Assembly (NCBI GenBank): GCA_014155875.1
Contig: JACEFZ010011456.1
Coordinates: 400,501 to 464,500, forward strand
DNA length: 64,000 nt
Direction of reading: 5' to 3'
Origin: Cepaea nemoralis
Lineage: Eukaryota > Mollusca > Gastropoda > Stylommatophora > Helicidae
The notes under the pieces were generated by a model. That model was given only the letters and a program-made list of their open reading frames with translations. It had not been told where the DNA came from and did no database searches. Shown here piece by piece: positions 36,201 through 49,000 of the stretch (its first letter is position 1; each line of letters opens with the position of its first letter). The position numbers were made by a program, and so were the translations under genes.

Positions 36201-39200
36201 ATCTAGAGAGGCTCGTGTGTCCCCATGACTCAAAGAGCTATGTTGGTAGTAGCATAGCTACTGGTAGTTGTAGGACCACCTCCAATGTCGGACAGGTCAT
36301 GGGATAGAAACCAGACAAAGAGACACATAAGAGTGTTGCCTTGTAAATAGAATGGGAACAGTCTTTTTCTTTTGCTTGAAATGTATCTACATCTGCAATG
36401 TTGCCACTTGAATGCAGTTCACTGTATCTAAGTGGTCCATAGACTACCTTTCACTGTTGTTTCTCTGGGCGAGAAAGTTTGTCTAGATAAGTCATATTTA
36501 TTGGCAGTCTTGGAGTATGTGATGTGCTGTCCGCGGTGCCAATCCACATGTGCACATGGCGGATTACCAATCTTGAATTCTGCATGCATGTGGTAAGAGA
36601 GGACAGTCAAAGACTATGGAAATCAAACCCGTAAATGTGCTTGTCGAAGTCGGATGTATTGAACCCTCAGGCTTGATGAAACAGTAGAGTGCAACTCACC
36701 AAATGATGAATGATGAAACAGTAGAGTGCAACTCACCAAATGATGAAACAGTAGAGTGCAACTCACCAAATGATGAATGATGAAACAGTAGAGTGCAACT
36801 CACCAAATGATGAATGATGAAACAGTAGAGTGCAACTCACCAAATGATGAATGATGAAACGGTAGAGTGCAACTCACCAAATGATGAATGATGAAATGGT
36901 AGAGTGCAACTCACCAAATAATGAATGATGAAACAGTAGAGTGCAACACACCAAATGATGAATGATGAAACAGTAGAGTGCAACTCACCAAATGATGAAT
37001 GATGAAACAGTAGAGTGCAATTCACCAAATGATGAATGATGAAACAGTAGAGTGCAACTCACCAAATGATGAAACAGTAGAGTGCAACTCACCAAATGAT
37101 GAATGATGAAACAGTAGAGTGCAACTCACCAAATGATGAATGATGAAACAGTAGAGTGCAACACACCAAATGATGAATGATGAAACAGTAGAGTGCAACT
37201 CACCAAATGATGAATGATGAAACAGTAGAGTGCAACTCACCAAATGATGAAACAGTATAGTGCAACTCACCAAATGATGAAACAGTAGAGTGCAACTCAT
37301 CAAATGATGAATGATGAAACAGTAGAGTGCAACTCACCAAATGATGAAACAGTAGAGTGCAACTCACCAAATGATGAATGATGAAACAGTAGAGTGCAAC
37401 TCACCAAATGATGAAACAGTAGAGTGCAACTCACCAAATGATGAAACAGTAGAGTGCAACTCATCAAATGATGAATGATGAAACAGTAGAGTGCAACTCA
37501 CCAAATGATGAATGATGAAACAGTAGAGTGCAACTCACCAAATGATGAATGATGAAACAGTAGAGTGCAACTCACCAAATGATGAAACAGTAGAGTGCAA
37601 CTCACCAAATGATGAATGATGAAACAGTAGAGTGCAACTCACCAAATGATGAAACAGTAGAGTGCAACTCACCAAATGATGAAACAGTAGAGTGCAACTC
37701 ACCAAATGATGAAACAGTAGAGTGCAACTCACTAAATGATGAATGATGAGACAGTACAGTGCAACTGACCAAGTGATGAATGAAACAACAACTGGCATAA
37801 CACATGAAAAACAGATGGCAAGCAGCAAGATAAGATTCTTGAGTCTTTCATCAAGGCATGATGGATATCAGCATGTAAGTTTGGAGACTGGGAGCTATGG
37901 AGATCACAATGGCCTAGACCAGTTATCAAGTCACTTGATGGTGATGAGAGGGGATATAGAGAAGTTAATCTCTCTAACAGATACCATGACAGATGGCACA
38001 GCATATTTAAGGACATATGAATTTGAATTTAAGTCTGGGTATTAGAGGAAGAATATGACATGTTTATAACCAGCAGCTCCTGGAACAATCAGCATCTATG
38101 AGTCTGACTGTTGCTATGATGTTGATACTTACATCAATCAATATATCTTTAACAATGTGTAAAGTTAGACACTTATATCAATCAATTAATCTTTAACAAT
38201 GTGTAAAGTCAGGTACTTAATTAATCAGTCAATCTTTAACAATGTGTAAAGTCAGGCACTTACATCAACCAATCAATCATTAACAATGTGTACAGGTACG
38301 CACTTGGTGGTGAAGTGGCAGAACCCTTGCTATATTGTGGATATTCAAGCTCTTCCTCCTTGCTTTCTTACGCAGACTTCAATTCCAGCTTCGGAGATGA
38401 GCTTGGATGTTGTTTATCCAGGATTTGATACTCCCTGAAGCATCTGATCTTGATCAGCAAATGAAGACCGTGTGTGTAGACTGATGAATCAGGTTGAGGC
38501 ACCACACTGTCCTACTTTGTTTCTTTCTCTTTTGAGGTGGAGTATGCCCACTTAGTTATGCATCTCTTAAATGAGTCAGACGTGAGCATGTTTTTGTGCA
38601 ATGTTTATCTGCTTTAGACAAACTCAATCCCAAGCAACGGGCTCTATCTACTTGTGGGCAGACCCTGCTTTCCTAACAATTTTGACAGGGCAAAGGATTT
38701 TTGGACAACTCTTTGGTCCAACTGCTCTCAGCAGCAGCTCCTGACAGACTTAACATGTTGGGAAATATCTGATTGAGAGACTTAACATGTTGGGAAATAT
38801 CTTACTGACAGACTCAATATGTATGGAAATATCTGACTGACAGACTTAGCATGTAGGGAAATATTTGACTGACAGATTTAACATGCATGGAGATATTTGA
38901 CTGACAGTCATAACATGTAGGGAAACATCTGACTGGCAGACTTAACATGCATGGAGATATCTGACTGACAGACTAAACATGCATGGAGATATCTGAGACT
39001 TAACATGTATGGTGAAACCCGACTGCAAATTTAACATACCAGAAAATATTTGACCAGCTCACGTAAAGACTTAACAAGCATGCTATTGTTTGCACAGACC
39101 TTTAATCTCTTATTCTCCTTCTGTTCCTTAGTTAACTTCTCTTCCAGCTCCCTCATTACCGATTCCACCTTGACAATTTTCTTTTCTGCTACAATACGAC

Positions 39201-39908
39201 GATCATCAACCTTTAGAAAAACAAAGTAATAGAAGTTAAATAGTTACCATTTAAACATCTTTTACAACCTTTAGAAAAACAAAGTAACAAAAGTTACATA
39301 ATTATGATTTTTACGTCTCTGATAAGAACCTTCAGAAGAACAAAGTAACAGAAATTACATAATTAACAGTTATTAATCTTTTATTAACTTGCTACTATAA
39401 AGCATGACAGTTAAGCTTGCTTGCAAAACAGAAATAAGTGTGTTCAGAAGACTTAACACTGTTAACCTTCAATAGAACATGAACAAAATACTAAAGAAGA
39501 TAAAGAGAATGTACCAAAAAGCAAAAGAATGAAGATAAGAAGCAAATAAAATTTACAAGCAGCAAGAGCTAAAGATATATTGAAGTTATCTAAAGGAAAA
39601 AATATCAAATCTGGCTCAAGAAAATACATAAGTTGCTAAGATTTACCCCAAGAAAATACACTTACAACTTGCAATCTAGGAAAGGCAAGATGTGAGTCCA
39701 AGTACTTAAAAGATTGCCTGATATGTATTTAGTTTTTAAGCAACAATCACAGAAAAATCTATACATATTTTGCCAATAAGAATAAAGGCATTATAGATCT
39801 TCTTCTGGCTACTTGAAGAAATGAAGCTTAGTTTAATAGCTCTTCATATCAAAGAAGAAGAGGAAGAAGAAGGAGAGGGAGAGGGGGGAGAGGAGAGGAG
39901 AGGAGAGG

Positions 39909-40004
<96 letters not shown>

Positions 40005-43000
40005 CACACCTTCTAGCAACAAATAGAAAGATACATCCCTGAATCCATAAATAAATAACATCAACACAAAGATAGGAAAACTGACTCACCCACATATAAA
40101 CAAACATACCCAGACAGACACAATACTGTGTGTATAATGAGACAGGCCCACCCAGTCATATACAGATGCACGTGCCACACTTAAACATAACTTACAAGAC
40201 ACACCCACATATGTATGCATAAATGTACAGACCCACCCAGACATAAACAGATGCTCACCCACACACAAGTGAATGGAGCAAACACATGTCAGCACGCATG
40301 CAGAGAGGTCACTCACCTCAGCAAATAAAGAATTTCCTTTCTTTTCAACATCCACATGACCGGATTCTGATTCCAGCTGTGCCCTGATCTCTGAGTTTTC
40401 TTCTCGCAGACGCTGCAATCAATACAGTTTAAAAAAGTACAAATTGTGATTCATTCAAATGCAGAGATGACCACGTGATTTCAAATCACTCGACAGTAAG
40501 CTAGTTGGTTTAATATCGGCTCATGTACTCATGTTTACTACAGCTGTAATGCATGCACTTTAAAAGTCAGGTCTTAGTCAGATATGACTGAACTACTGTA
40601 TGAGAGTAGACAGTACTATGTTTTTGTTAGCGCCAAGTGTTGGGCGGTGCTGATACACCAAATCTTGCCAATGGCTTTGGTTGGAGGAGCACAATTTGGA
40701 GAGTACAAGCCTTACCCTAGTGTGAGGAAATGCAACCTAAAGACTAAATGTCTTAGCACAGCAGACTAGGCCCTAAGTCTTGGTCGGCAACTGGTATAGG
40801 ATGGAAGCTCCGACAGTCGGACAGTTAGAGCATTGCTTTGCTGATTTGGCAGCTTGTCTTGTTCGAGATGTATTGGTGTTACCTTTCCTCTGGAGTAAAC
40901 TAGATAGGCCGAGAGTGGGATCATGCTGCATGGGCATCACATGGTCTCTAAATCCAGCCCTGGTAATGTGCTATGAAGAGGTATCACTCCATTTTACAAA
41001 CTTTCATCTATCAAGACGGCAAGGTGCCAGTCTATGCGTGCACACATGTAATGGATAACTGTTGTGATCTTCGAAAACAACTGGTTAAAGACAGCACAGG
41101 ATTGCAAGAAATATGAAGAATACCACTATAGAAAACAAATACAATGAATCAAAGACTAGAGGACAGTGAACAACTAGGGTTAGAATTAAATTGTAAGAAG
41201 ACAGATTATGGTCGTCACTAAAATGAAAGAAATATCACAATGTAATATAAAGATAAATGGGAATATTCTTAAACAAATAAATCGGTACAACTATCCTGGA
41301 ACAGTCAGAACATCTGATGGGAGATGCCTTGTCGAGATTAAAACAAGAATTGCTGTGGCTAACGTAGTCTTTCACAAGATAAAAAACATGCTGACCAATA
41401 AAAAGATGTCAATTGCAATGAGAAAGAGTGTTGAAGTGCCACATCAAATCTGTACTATTGTATGGATGTCCTTCCATACAAAAGAACAGGCTCAATGTAG
41501 CACTTCAATACTCTTTTTTTCCCCCCCCATTGCAATTGACACCTTTTATGTGGACAAGCAGACAAGCTTAAAAACACCTAATGGCAGTAGAAAAGTGGTT
41601 ACTGAGGAAAATACAAAGAACGCCATGGAAAGACAGAAAAAAACCCAATGAGCAAGTCCTACAAGAGGCACATGAAAACCGTACATTTATTAGAGAAATG
41701 AGATGCAGACAGTTAAAATTGTTTCGAAATGTTATGAGAAGACATAAACGAGAGAACTTGATGACAACTGACAAAATTGAGGAGAAAAGAATAAGGGGAA
41801 TGCAGAGAAGTAAATATCTGGATTGCTTTGCCGCATGGTATGGTCGAGACAAGAATAGAGTTGATCCATGACTCTGGTGATTGTGTGAGATGGCAAACAT
41901 AACTGCCCACGCTTATCGGCAGGGCACATGATGATGATGAAGACAAGAGAAAGCATGTTAAATAATAATAGACAACCTTAATGAAATGCAAAAACAGAAT
42001 TCAATAATCAATCCATCATGTGCCACGCCGGAAAGCGTGGGCGGTCATGACTCGCCATTTCACTCAATCACCAGAGTCGTGGATCAGCTCAGTGTTCCTG
42101 TCTCGTCCATGCCATGTGGCCAAGCCATCCAGATATTTTCCTCTCGGTCAGTTCCCTTCGATCTTGCCAGTTGTCACTAAGCTCTCCAATCCATTTCTTC
42201 TCATAACATGTCCAAAAAATTTGACTGTCTACGTCTAATTTCTCTAATCAATCTACGATTTTCATTTGTCTCCTGTAGTACTTGTTCATTGGTTTTTCTA
42301 TCTGTCCATGGTATTCTTTGCATTTTCCTCAGAAACCACATTTCTGCAGCCATCAGATGTTTTTCAGCTTGACTGCACATTGTCCAAGTTTCACATCCAT
42401 ACAAAAGAACAGGCTCTATGTATCCCCTCATCACTCTTTTTCTCGTTTCAATTGACATCTTTTTATTGGTCAATATGTTTTTCATCTTGCTAAAGGCTAC
42501 TTTCGCCATGGCGATTCTTGTTCTAATCTCTTCAAGGCATCTCCCATCAGATGTTATGACTGTTCCGAGATAATTGTACAGATTCACTTGTTGAAGAATA
42601 TTCCCATTTACTTGTATATTACATTGTGGTACTTCGTTCTTCCTAGTGACGACCATAACCTGTGTCTTCTTACAATTTGATTTCAACCCCAGCTGCTCAC
42701 TGTGTACAACAACCGCATCTACTAATTGTTGCAGTTCCTGTGCATTGTCTGCAATCAATACTGTATCATCTGCATATCTAATGCAGTAATCTAATCTAAT
42801 TCAATAAATCATCCCAATAATTAAAAAGCTTGTTTAGAGGATCACTCCTATAAAGTAAAATACTAATAATGTCAGGTTACTTAATGAAAAGCTGTAAACA
42901 AAGGTAAAAGTAATGTTTTCGCTTAGTGAATTTGGAAGTGAAGACACAAACAATAGATCACACGATTTATTGCCTGGCATATTTCACTGCACCTCGTAAT

Positions 43001-46000
43001 TTCTGCAGTATGTACCTGACGAGATGCAGCGAAATATGCCAGACAAAATATAAAGTTAAACAAAAGTAGGATTTTGAATAACGAAGACACAAACAATAGA
43101 TTGCACGATTTATTGCCTGGCATATTTCGCCGCATCTCGTCAGGTACATACTGCAGAACTCACACAACTTACGTGAAATTAACTAGATAAATCCTTCAAG
43201 TTGAAATATACACAATTTCGCACAGTAATGTCGATTGTCTACCACGGTAATTTTAAGCTGACTAACATGTCTTTCTGTTTACACAATTCTGGCTTGCGTT
43301 GATAGATCATAATTGCTTCTGCAAATTTTAACAAGCGAGTATTCTGTGTTCTAAACAACACGCGAAATGCAGTCTCTCTGGACACAACATGGCGACTGGC
43401 AACAATGTGCCTGCCGATTGAAGACGCCGGGAGCTTCCGGTGTGTCGGCTCCTCGTGGCTATCATCTCCTGTGTGTTGTATCTTGTTGACCCATTGAGGT
43501 ATGTGTTCTAACACCCGTTTGTTAAGCTGTCTCTCCGTTCGGCCAATGTAAACGGCCTGGCATCTACATGTGAATTGGTAAATACAATTGTTTGTGGCGT
43601 ACAGAGGAAAAATTTCAGGATAGATCAAAAAGTAAACAAGTCGGAGGACCTGGATGCTATAATGAGGAAAGAGATCCAGTCACTTGTGAATGCGGGACTC
43701 ATCAGTGAGGCCACTGCAAAAACGCTCACACCACGCGGCTCGCACACTCCTCAGATGTACGGTCTACCCAAACTTCACAAGCCCGGCATCCCGCTAAGAC
43801 CTATCCTGTCCATGGTTAACTCTGCACAACACCGAATGGCGAGATGGTTAGCCGAAATGTTAAAACCAGTACGACAGTCCTTCGATCCAAAAATACTCAG
43901 AGATACATTCCAACTGGTGGAATTATTGGATACTATGGACATAAATAACAAACACATGGCATCCATGGATATAGCCTCCCTATTCACTAACGTTCCATTA
44001 GAGGAGACAGTGAAAATAATAAGGGAACGCATTGAAGACAAACAACTAAAATTAGGCATACCAACACCTATTCTGGAGAGGCTACTACTACTATGTACCG
44101 CCAACATCCTATTCAATTTTCAAACTAAGTCATACCGCCAAATTGACGGAGTGGCCATGGGGAGTCCTCTTGGTCCTATTCTAGCGGACATCTTCATGGC
44201 ACACTTAGAAGAAAAGAGATCCTCAGACATCAACAACTTGGCCTTTTACCGGCGTTATGTGGACGATATACTAATCATCACCACAGACGAGCTACAAGCA
44301 ACATCGTTTCAGGCCACAATGAACAAGACGCATAAAAACATCTCTCTATCTATGGAACACGAACACAACGAAGCGTTACCGTTCCTAGATATTCTAATGA
44401 GACGTAGAGCAGACGGCACAATTCAAAGATCGGTGTATCGCAAAGAAACATGGACTGGCCAATACCTAAATTTTCAGAGCTTCACACCTGTCCAGTACAA
44501 ACGGGGCTTAGTACGGACCTTGTTTGACCGTGCTAGAAAGATATGCACCCAGGACACACTGACAGAGGAATTTGAAACTCTGAAGAATGTCTTAAACCTG
44601 AATGGGTACTCCACAGGATTTATAAAGCGCCATTGCCAACAGCCCAAACCCAAAGCAGACGTAACTACAGTCCCTAAACTCAAGGTATTCATCCAGCTAA
44701 CCTTTCGAGGGGATGACGTAATGCAACGTCTACAAGACCGGCTTACTACAGCAGTAGGTCAAACATTCTGTGCGGCAACTCCAGTCATTAGATGTAAAAC
44801 CGTACCCATTCCTACACCAACAGTCAAAGAGCCTGTTCCTCTGTACGCCACAAACAATTGTATTTACCAATTCACATGTAGATGCCAGGCCGTTTACATT
44901 GGCCGAACGGAGAGACAGCTTAACAAACGGGTGTTAGAACACATACCTCAATGGGTCAACAAGATACAACACACAGGAGATGATAGCCACGAGGAGCCGA
45001 CACACCGGAAGCTCCCGGCGTCTTCAATCGGCAGGCACATTGTTGCCAGTCGCCATGTTGTGTCCAGAGAGACTGCATTTCGCGTGTTGTTTAGAACACA
45101 GAATACTCGCTTGTTAAAATTTGCAGAAGCAATTATGATCTATCAACGCAAGCCAGAATTGTGTAAACAGAAAGACATGTTAGTCAGCTTAAAATTACCG
45201 TGGTAGACAATCGACATTACTGTGCGAAATTGTGTATATTTCAACTTGAAGGATTTATCTAGTTAATTTCACGTAAGTTGTGTGAGTTCTGCAGTATGTA
45301 CCTGACGAGATGCAGCGAAATATGCCAGGCAATAAATCGTGCAATCTATTGTTTGTGTCTTCGTTATTCAAATTCACTACGGGAAAACATTGTTTTGAAA
45401 AGTAGGATTTATAAATTACACCATACGGAACAGTAAAAGTACAACACTACACATCTGTACATAGAATGTGGACCGCACAAGATGAATTTCATCATTGATT
45501 GAAAACACAGAATAAACCTGAAAAAATCGAGTATCTGAATCAGGAGTATGCTATATGACCCAATTATAACCCATAAGGGTCGAATAGGAAATGACCTTAA
45601 AAAAAAAAAAGTTCAAGAAAATTGGCGCAAACTGACTTAAAACCTATGCTATTAAAGACAAGATATTTCTAAGGCCATAGTGTCTTATGATAGAAATATG
45701 TGAATGAGGCCTCCACGAAATTGATCAGGGATGTCTTGATTCAGTATGACAGATCCCTGCTGGTTGCAAGCCCAAAAAGTTTGGCGGCCTGGAGCTCATG
45801 CCAGATACCAGAAATCTTACCATTAATACTTTGGTGCTGTTAATGTGAAAGACAATAAATCCCAATGCTTAAAAAAAAAAAAAAAAAAAAGTGCAAACGG
45901 GATATTACATTAAACAGGCAAATTATACAAAACTATTACTGGAATTGCCTGTGTGTCACCAGGGCCTTTAACCCTACCAGACTGCTGTACCAATTTTTCG

Positions 46001-49000
46001 GTAATTTCCTAATCTGGCGCTATACAGCTGAATCTAATTTTCGGTATTTTGCCTAGAACGTGAAAAAAATGCGTCACAAACTAAAAATAACCAACCAATC
46101 GTGGTCAAACCTCATGGTTAGCCATTGCAAATGTCTGCTACCATATGTTTGGATTGACTTTGTGTGGTTTAACGTGAAAAAATTCTGAAAATTCACAATG
46201 AAACGAGCGGCTGATAAACCAAGCACTTCAACAAGAAAGCGAAGTAGGCCTAGGCTTTTCACAGTCCAACCGGTGATCGATACTTTGGTTTATTCAGACT
46301 GGATTGGCACACAAATGTGGAATATTGGCGCTAGATGAAAGGTTGACCTATTTTCTACAATGTCTCCAAGTTACATCTTATTCTAAAAACTTGTTTGCAT
46401 GTAAATAACATTTTTCTATATCATGTTGGTTTTTTTCTCTTTAATGCTCAGGAGCCCAGGTAATAGGGACAGTTAGGTTCATGGCCCCAGGTCTGGTAGG
46501 GTTAAGGGAAGACAAAATATAGTAACACTGCATCCTACCATGCATGTTGTAAAGATTGACCGAGGAAAGTTTTGGTAGCTACCTCACCATGTAGAAAACT
46601 GTAGCCGCAAAATCTAACCAGTCATGAACAAGTCTACAAAGGGCTGGGCTTGAGTGTCTATGTTCCTATTGGGAGATGATAGGCAGCAGCAGGAGGAGAA
46701 GTAGATACTGGAATGTAATTCAGTCAAACTATGTTACATATCTTTACAGACTTTCTGTCAGATTCTAAAACACAGAAATGTGATTTGAACAGCTCACAGA
46801 TGTTCTACAACTTAAGGGAAACATAAACTTCTCTGACATTTTAAAAACACAAGGGAATTGATATCTTAGTATGCCTCAATGATGTCTTACAAATCAAAGG
46901 AATTAACACACTTTAATGATGTCTCACAAATCAAGAGAACTAATATGCCACTAGGATGTCTTACAATTCAAGGGAACCAACATACATCAATCTCATCTCA
47001 TCTCATCATGTTCCTCTTGTAACTTGCGGTGTCCAGGTGAAGTACTCTGTTATTCCCTGCATCTATCATTTACGCGGCCGGCCTCTTCCTCAGCTTCCCT
47101 CTGATGTCTTATAAATCAAAGGAACTAACATACCTCACTGGTGTCTTACAAATCAAGGGAACTAAGAACTCACAGGTCTCTTACAAACCAAGGGAACTAA
47201 AATGCCACTATTATGTCTTACAATTCAAGGGAACCAACATACATCAATCTTATCTCATCATGTTCCTCTTGTACCTTGCGGTGTCGATGTGAAGTATAAA
47301 CAGCGGGAGAGTGCCCGCTTATGGGCTTCATGTATCCATATTCCCATGGACTCTGTTATTCCCTGCGTCCATCGTTTACGTGGTCGGCCTCTTCCTCTGC
47401 TTCCCTCTGATGTCTTAAAAATCAAAGGAACTAACATACCTCACTGGTGTCTTACAAATCAAGGGAACTAACATACCTCACAGGTCTCTTACAAATCAAA
47501 GGAACAGACCTCACAGGTCTCTTACAAATCAAGGGAACTAAAATGCCACCATAATGTCTTACAATTCAAGGGAACCAACATTATCCAATGTCTTATAAAT
47601 CAAAGGAATTAACATACCTTAATTATGTCTTACAAATCATGGGAACTAAAATACCCCACTAGTATCTTCTTCTTCTTCTTCTTTCGCTTGAAATATGTCT
47701 ATAACTGCAATGCTGTCTCTTGTATGAATTGAACTGTCTTTTTCAGTTCACACAGCGGTCCATAGAGTTTATACTAGTATCTTAAAATCAAAGGAACTAA
47801 AATATTCCACTGATGCCTTACAACCCAAGGGAACCAACACACCTCACTGGTGTCTTACAAATCAAGGGAACTAAAATGCCACTATGTCTTACAATTCTTC
47901 TTCTTCTGCGTTCATCGCAGTTTTTTCGAATGTGATGGCGCTGTGATTGTTTACAGCAGAGCTGCGTTCTTGCACCGTCAGGCAGACACATCTGACTTCT
48001 GCGGGCATTTGTTGACCGGGTTAACCTTCCCAGGGGTTTCATAGGACTCTCACTGTTGTGGTGTTATCCCCCATCCCAGCTGGCCCATTTAGAACAGCCA
48101 AAGACATCCCGGTCAGCCCTCAAGGGAAGGCAGGGGCAGACCATGGGCATTCCCCGCCATCCAAGGAGGCTTCCATAATTGCAGAGCCAACACATAGCGC
48201 TCTGGTACTGAGCTCACCCAAAGAATTGTCACGTCCTGCACACAGCTGCTTAGCCTCACTTCCGTATATTGGGCCTTCCGTTCACCACAGGCTGTTCCTC
48301 CAGAAACCAGAAGAATGCAGTCTGCAGATGACATCCACACAGTGAGCTTTCTATTCGGACTTTTCACGTAATGGATTTGCTATCCAAGCAATATTCCATT
48401 TCGTGCCACTAGGACACTTTTTCCACCTTTGATGACGCCCACACAATGAGCTTTCAATTCAGACTTTCCATGTAATGGATTTGATGTCTTACAATTCAAG
48501 GGAACCAACATTTCTCAATGATCTTTATATATAAAAGAGAATGTTTGTTTGTATGTGTGTCCTTTATGCGTTCCCGAATGGTCCATCCGATTGTGATGAA
48601 ATTTTGTACAGATGTTGTTCTCACTCCCGCGGATCCAACTGAAATAGTTAGTTAGTTTAAAATCAATTTTTAATTTTTACACGAAAGAAAAAGACATTAT
48701 GAGCTTCAGAAACAGACGAGCAACGGGAACGGGAAAGGGAGCAGGGGCCGAACGCGTACTCTGTGCTCTTATAGAAATGTATTTGAATGTATAATGACTA
48801 CTGATATGAATTAACATACCTCACTTGTGTCTTACAAATCAAGGGAATTAACATACCTCACTTGTGTCTTACAAATCAAGGGAATTAACATACCTCACTT
48901 GTGTCTTACAAATCAAGGGAATTAACATACCTCACTTGTGTCTTACAAATCAAGGGAATTAACATACCTCACGTGTGTCTTACAAATCAAGGGAATTAAC

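Larger units (their letters stand above)
42910..45396 (+). mobile_element. Penelope-like element with inverted flanking arms
   Basis: A GIY-YIG-bearing Penelope-like retroelement. The plus copy (43607-45396) is 5'-truncated within RT. A minus-strand copy of its own 3' part (43075-43606) abuts it head to head, giving near-identical arms 43075-43606 and 44839-45370. A further palindromic scrap lies at 42910-43074. Inverted partial copies at the 5' end are a known habit of Penelope elements. Confidence 0.9.

Noticed and set aside
36837..37828. Minus-strand ORFs rich in [14 protein letters not shown] repeats
   Set aside because: They are translations of the 30/37-bp minisatellite in several frames. 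The intron position and lack of a splice context argue against coding.
39821..40107. Glu/Arg- and Ser/Leu-repeat ORFs
   Set aside because: They are translations of a (GA)n microsatellite.
41986..42493. Plus-strand ORFs ([20 protein letters not shown] type)
   Set aside because: They are antisense shadows of LINE-A and recur wherever a minus-strand copy occurs (also 50757-51327).
43575..43606. Start of the Penelope ORF at 43575
   Set aside because: These residues come from the inverted arm across the junction and not from the native protein.
46198..46310. Short plus frame [20 protein letters not shown]
   Set aside because: It looks like a basic N-terminus of a transposase, but it is short, has no domain and no terminal repeats were found.
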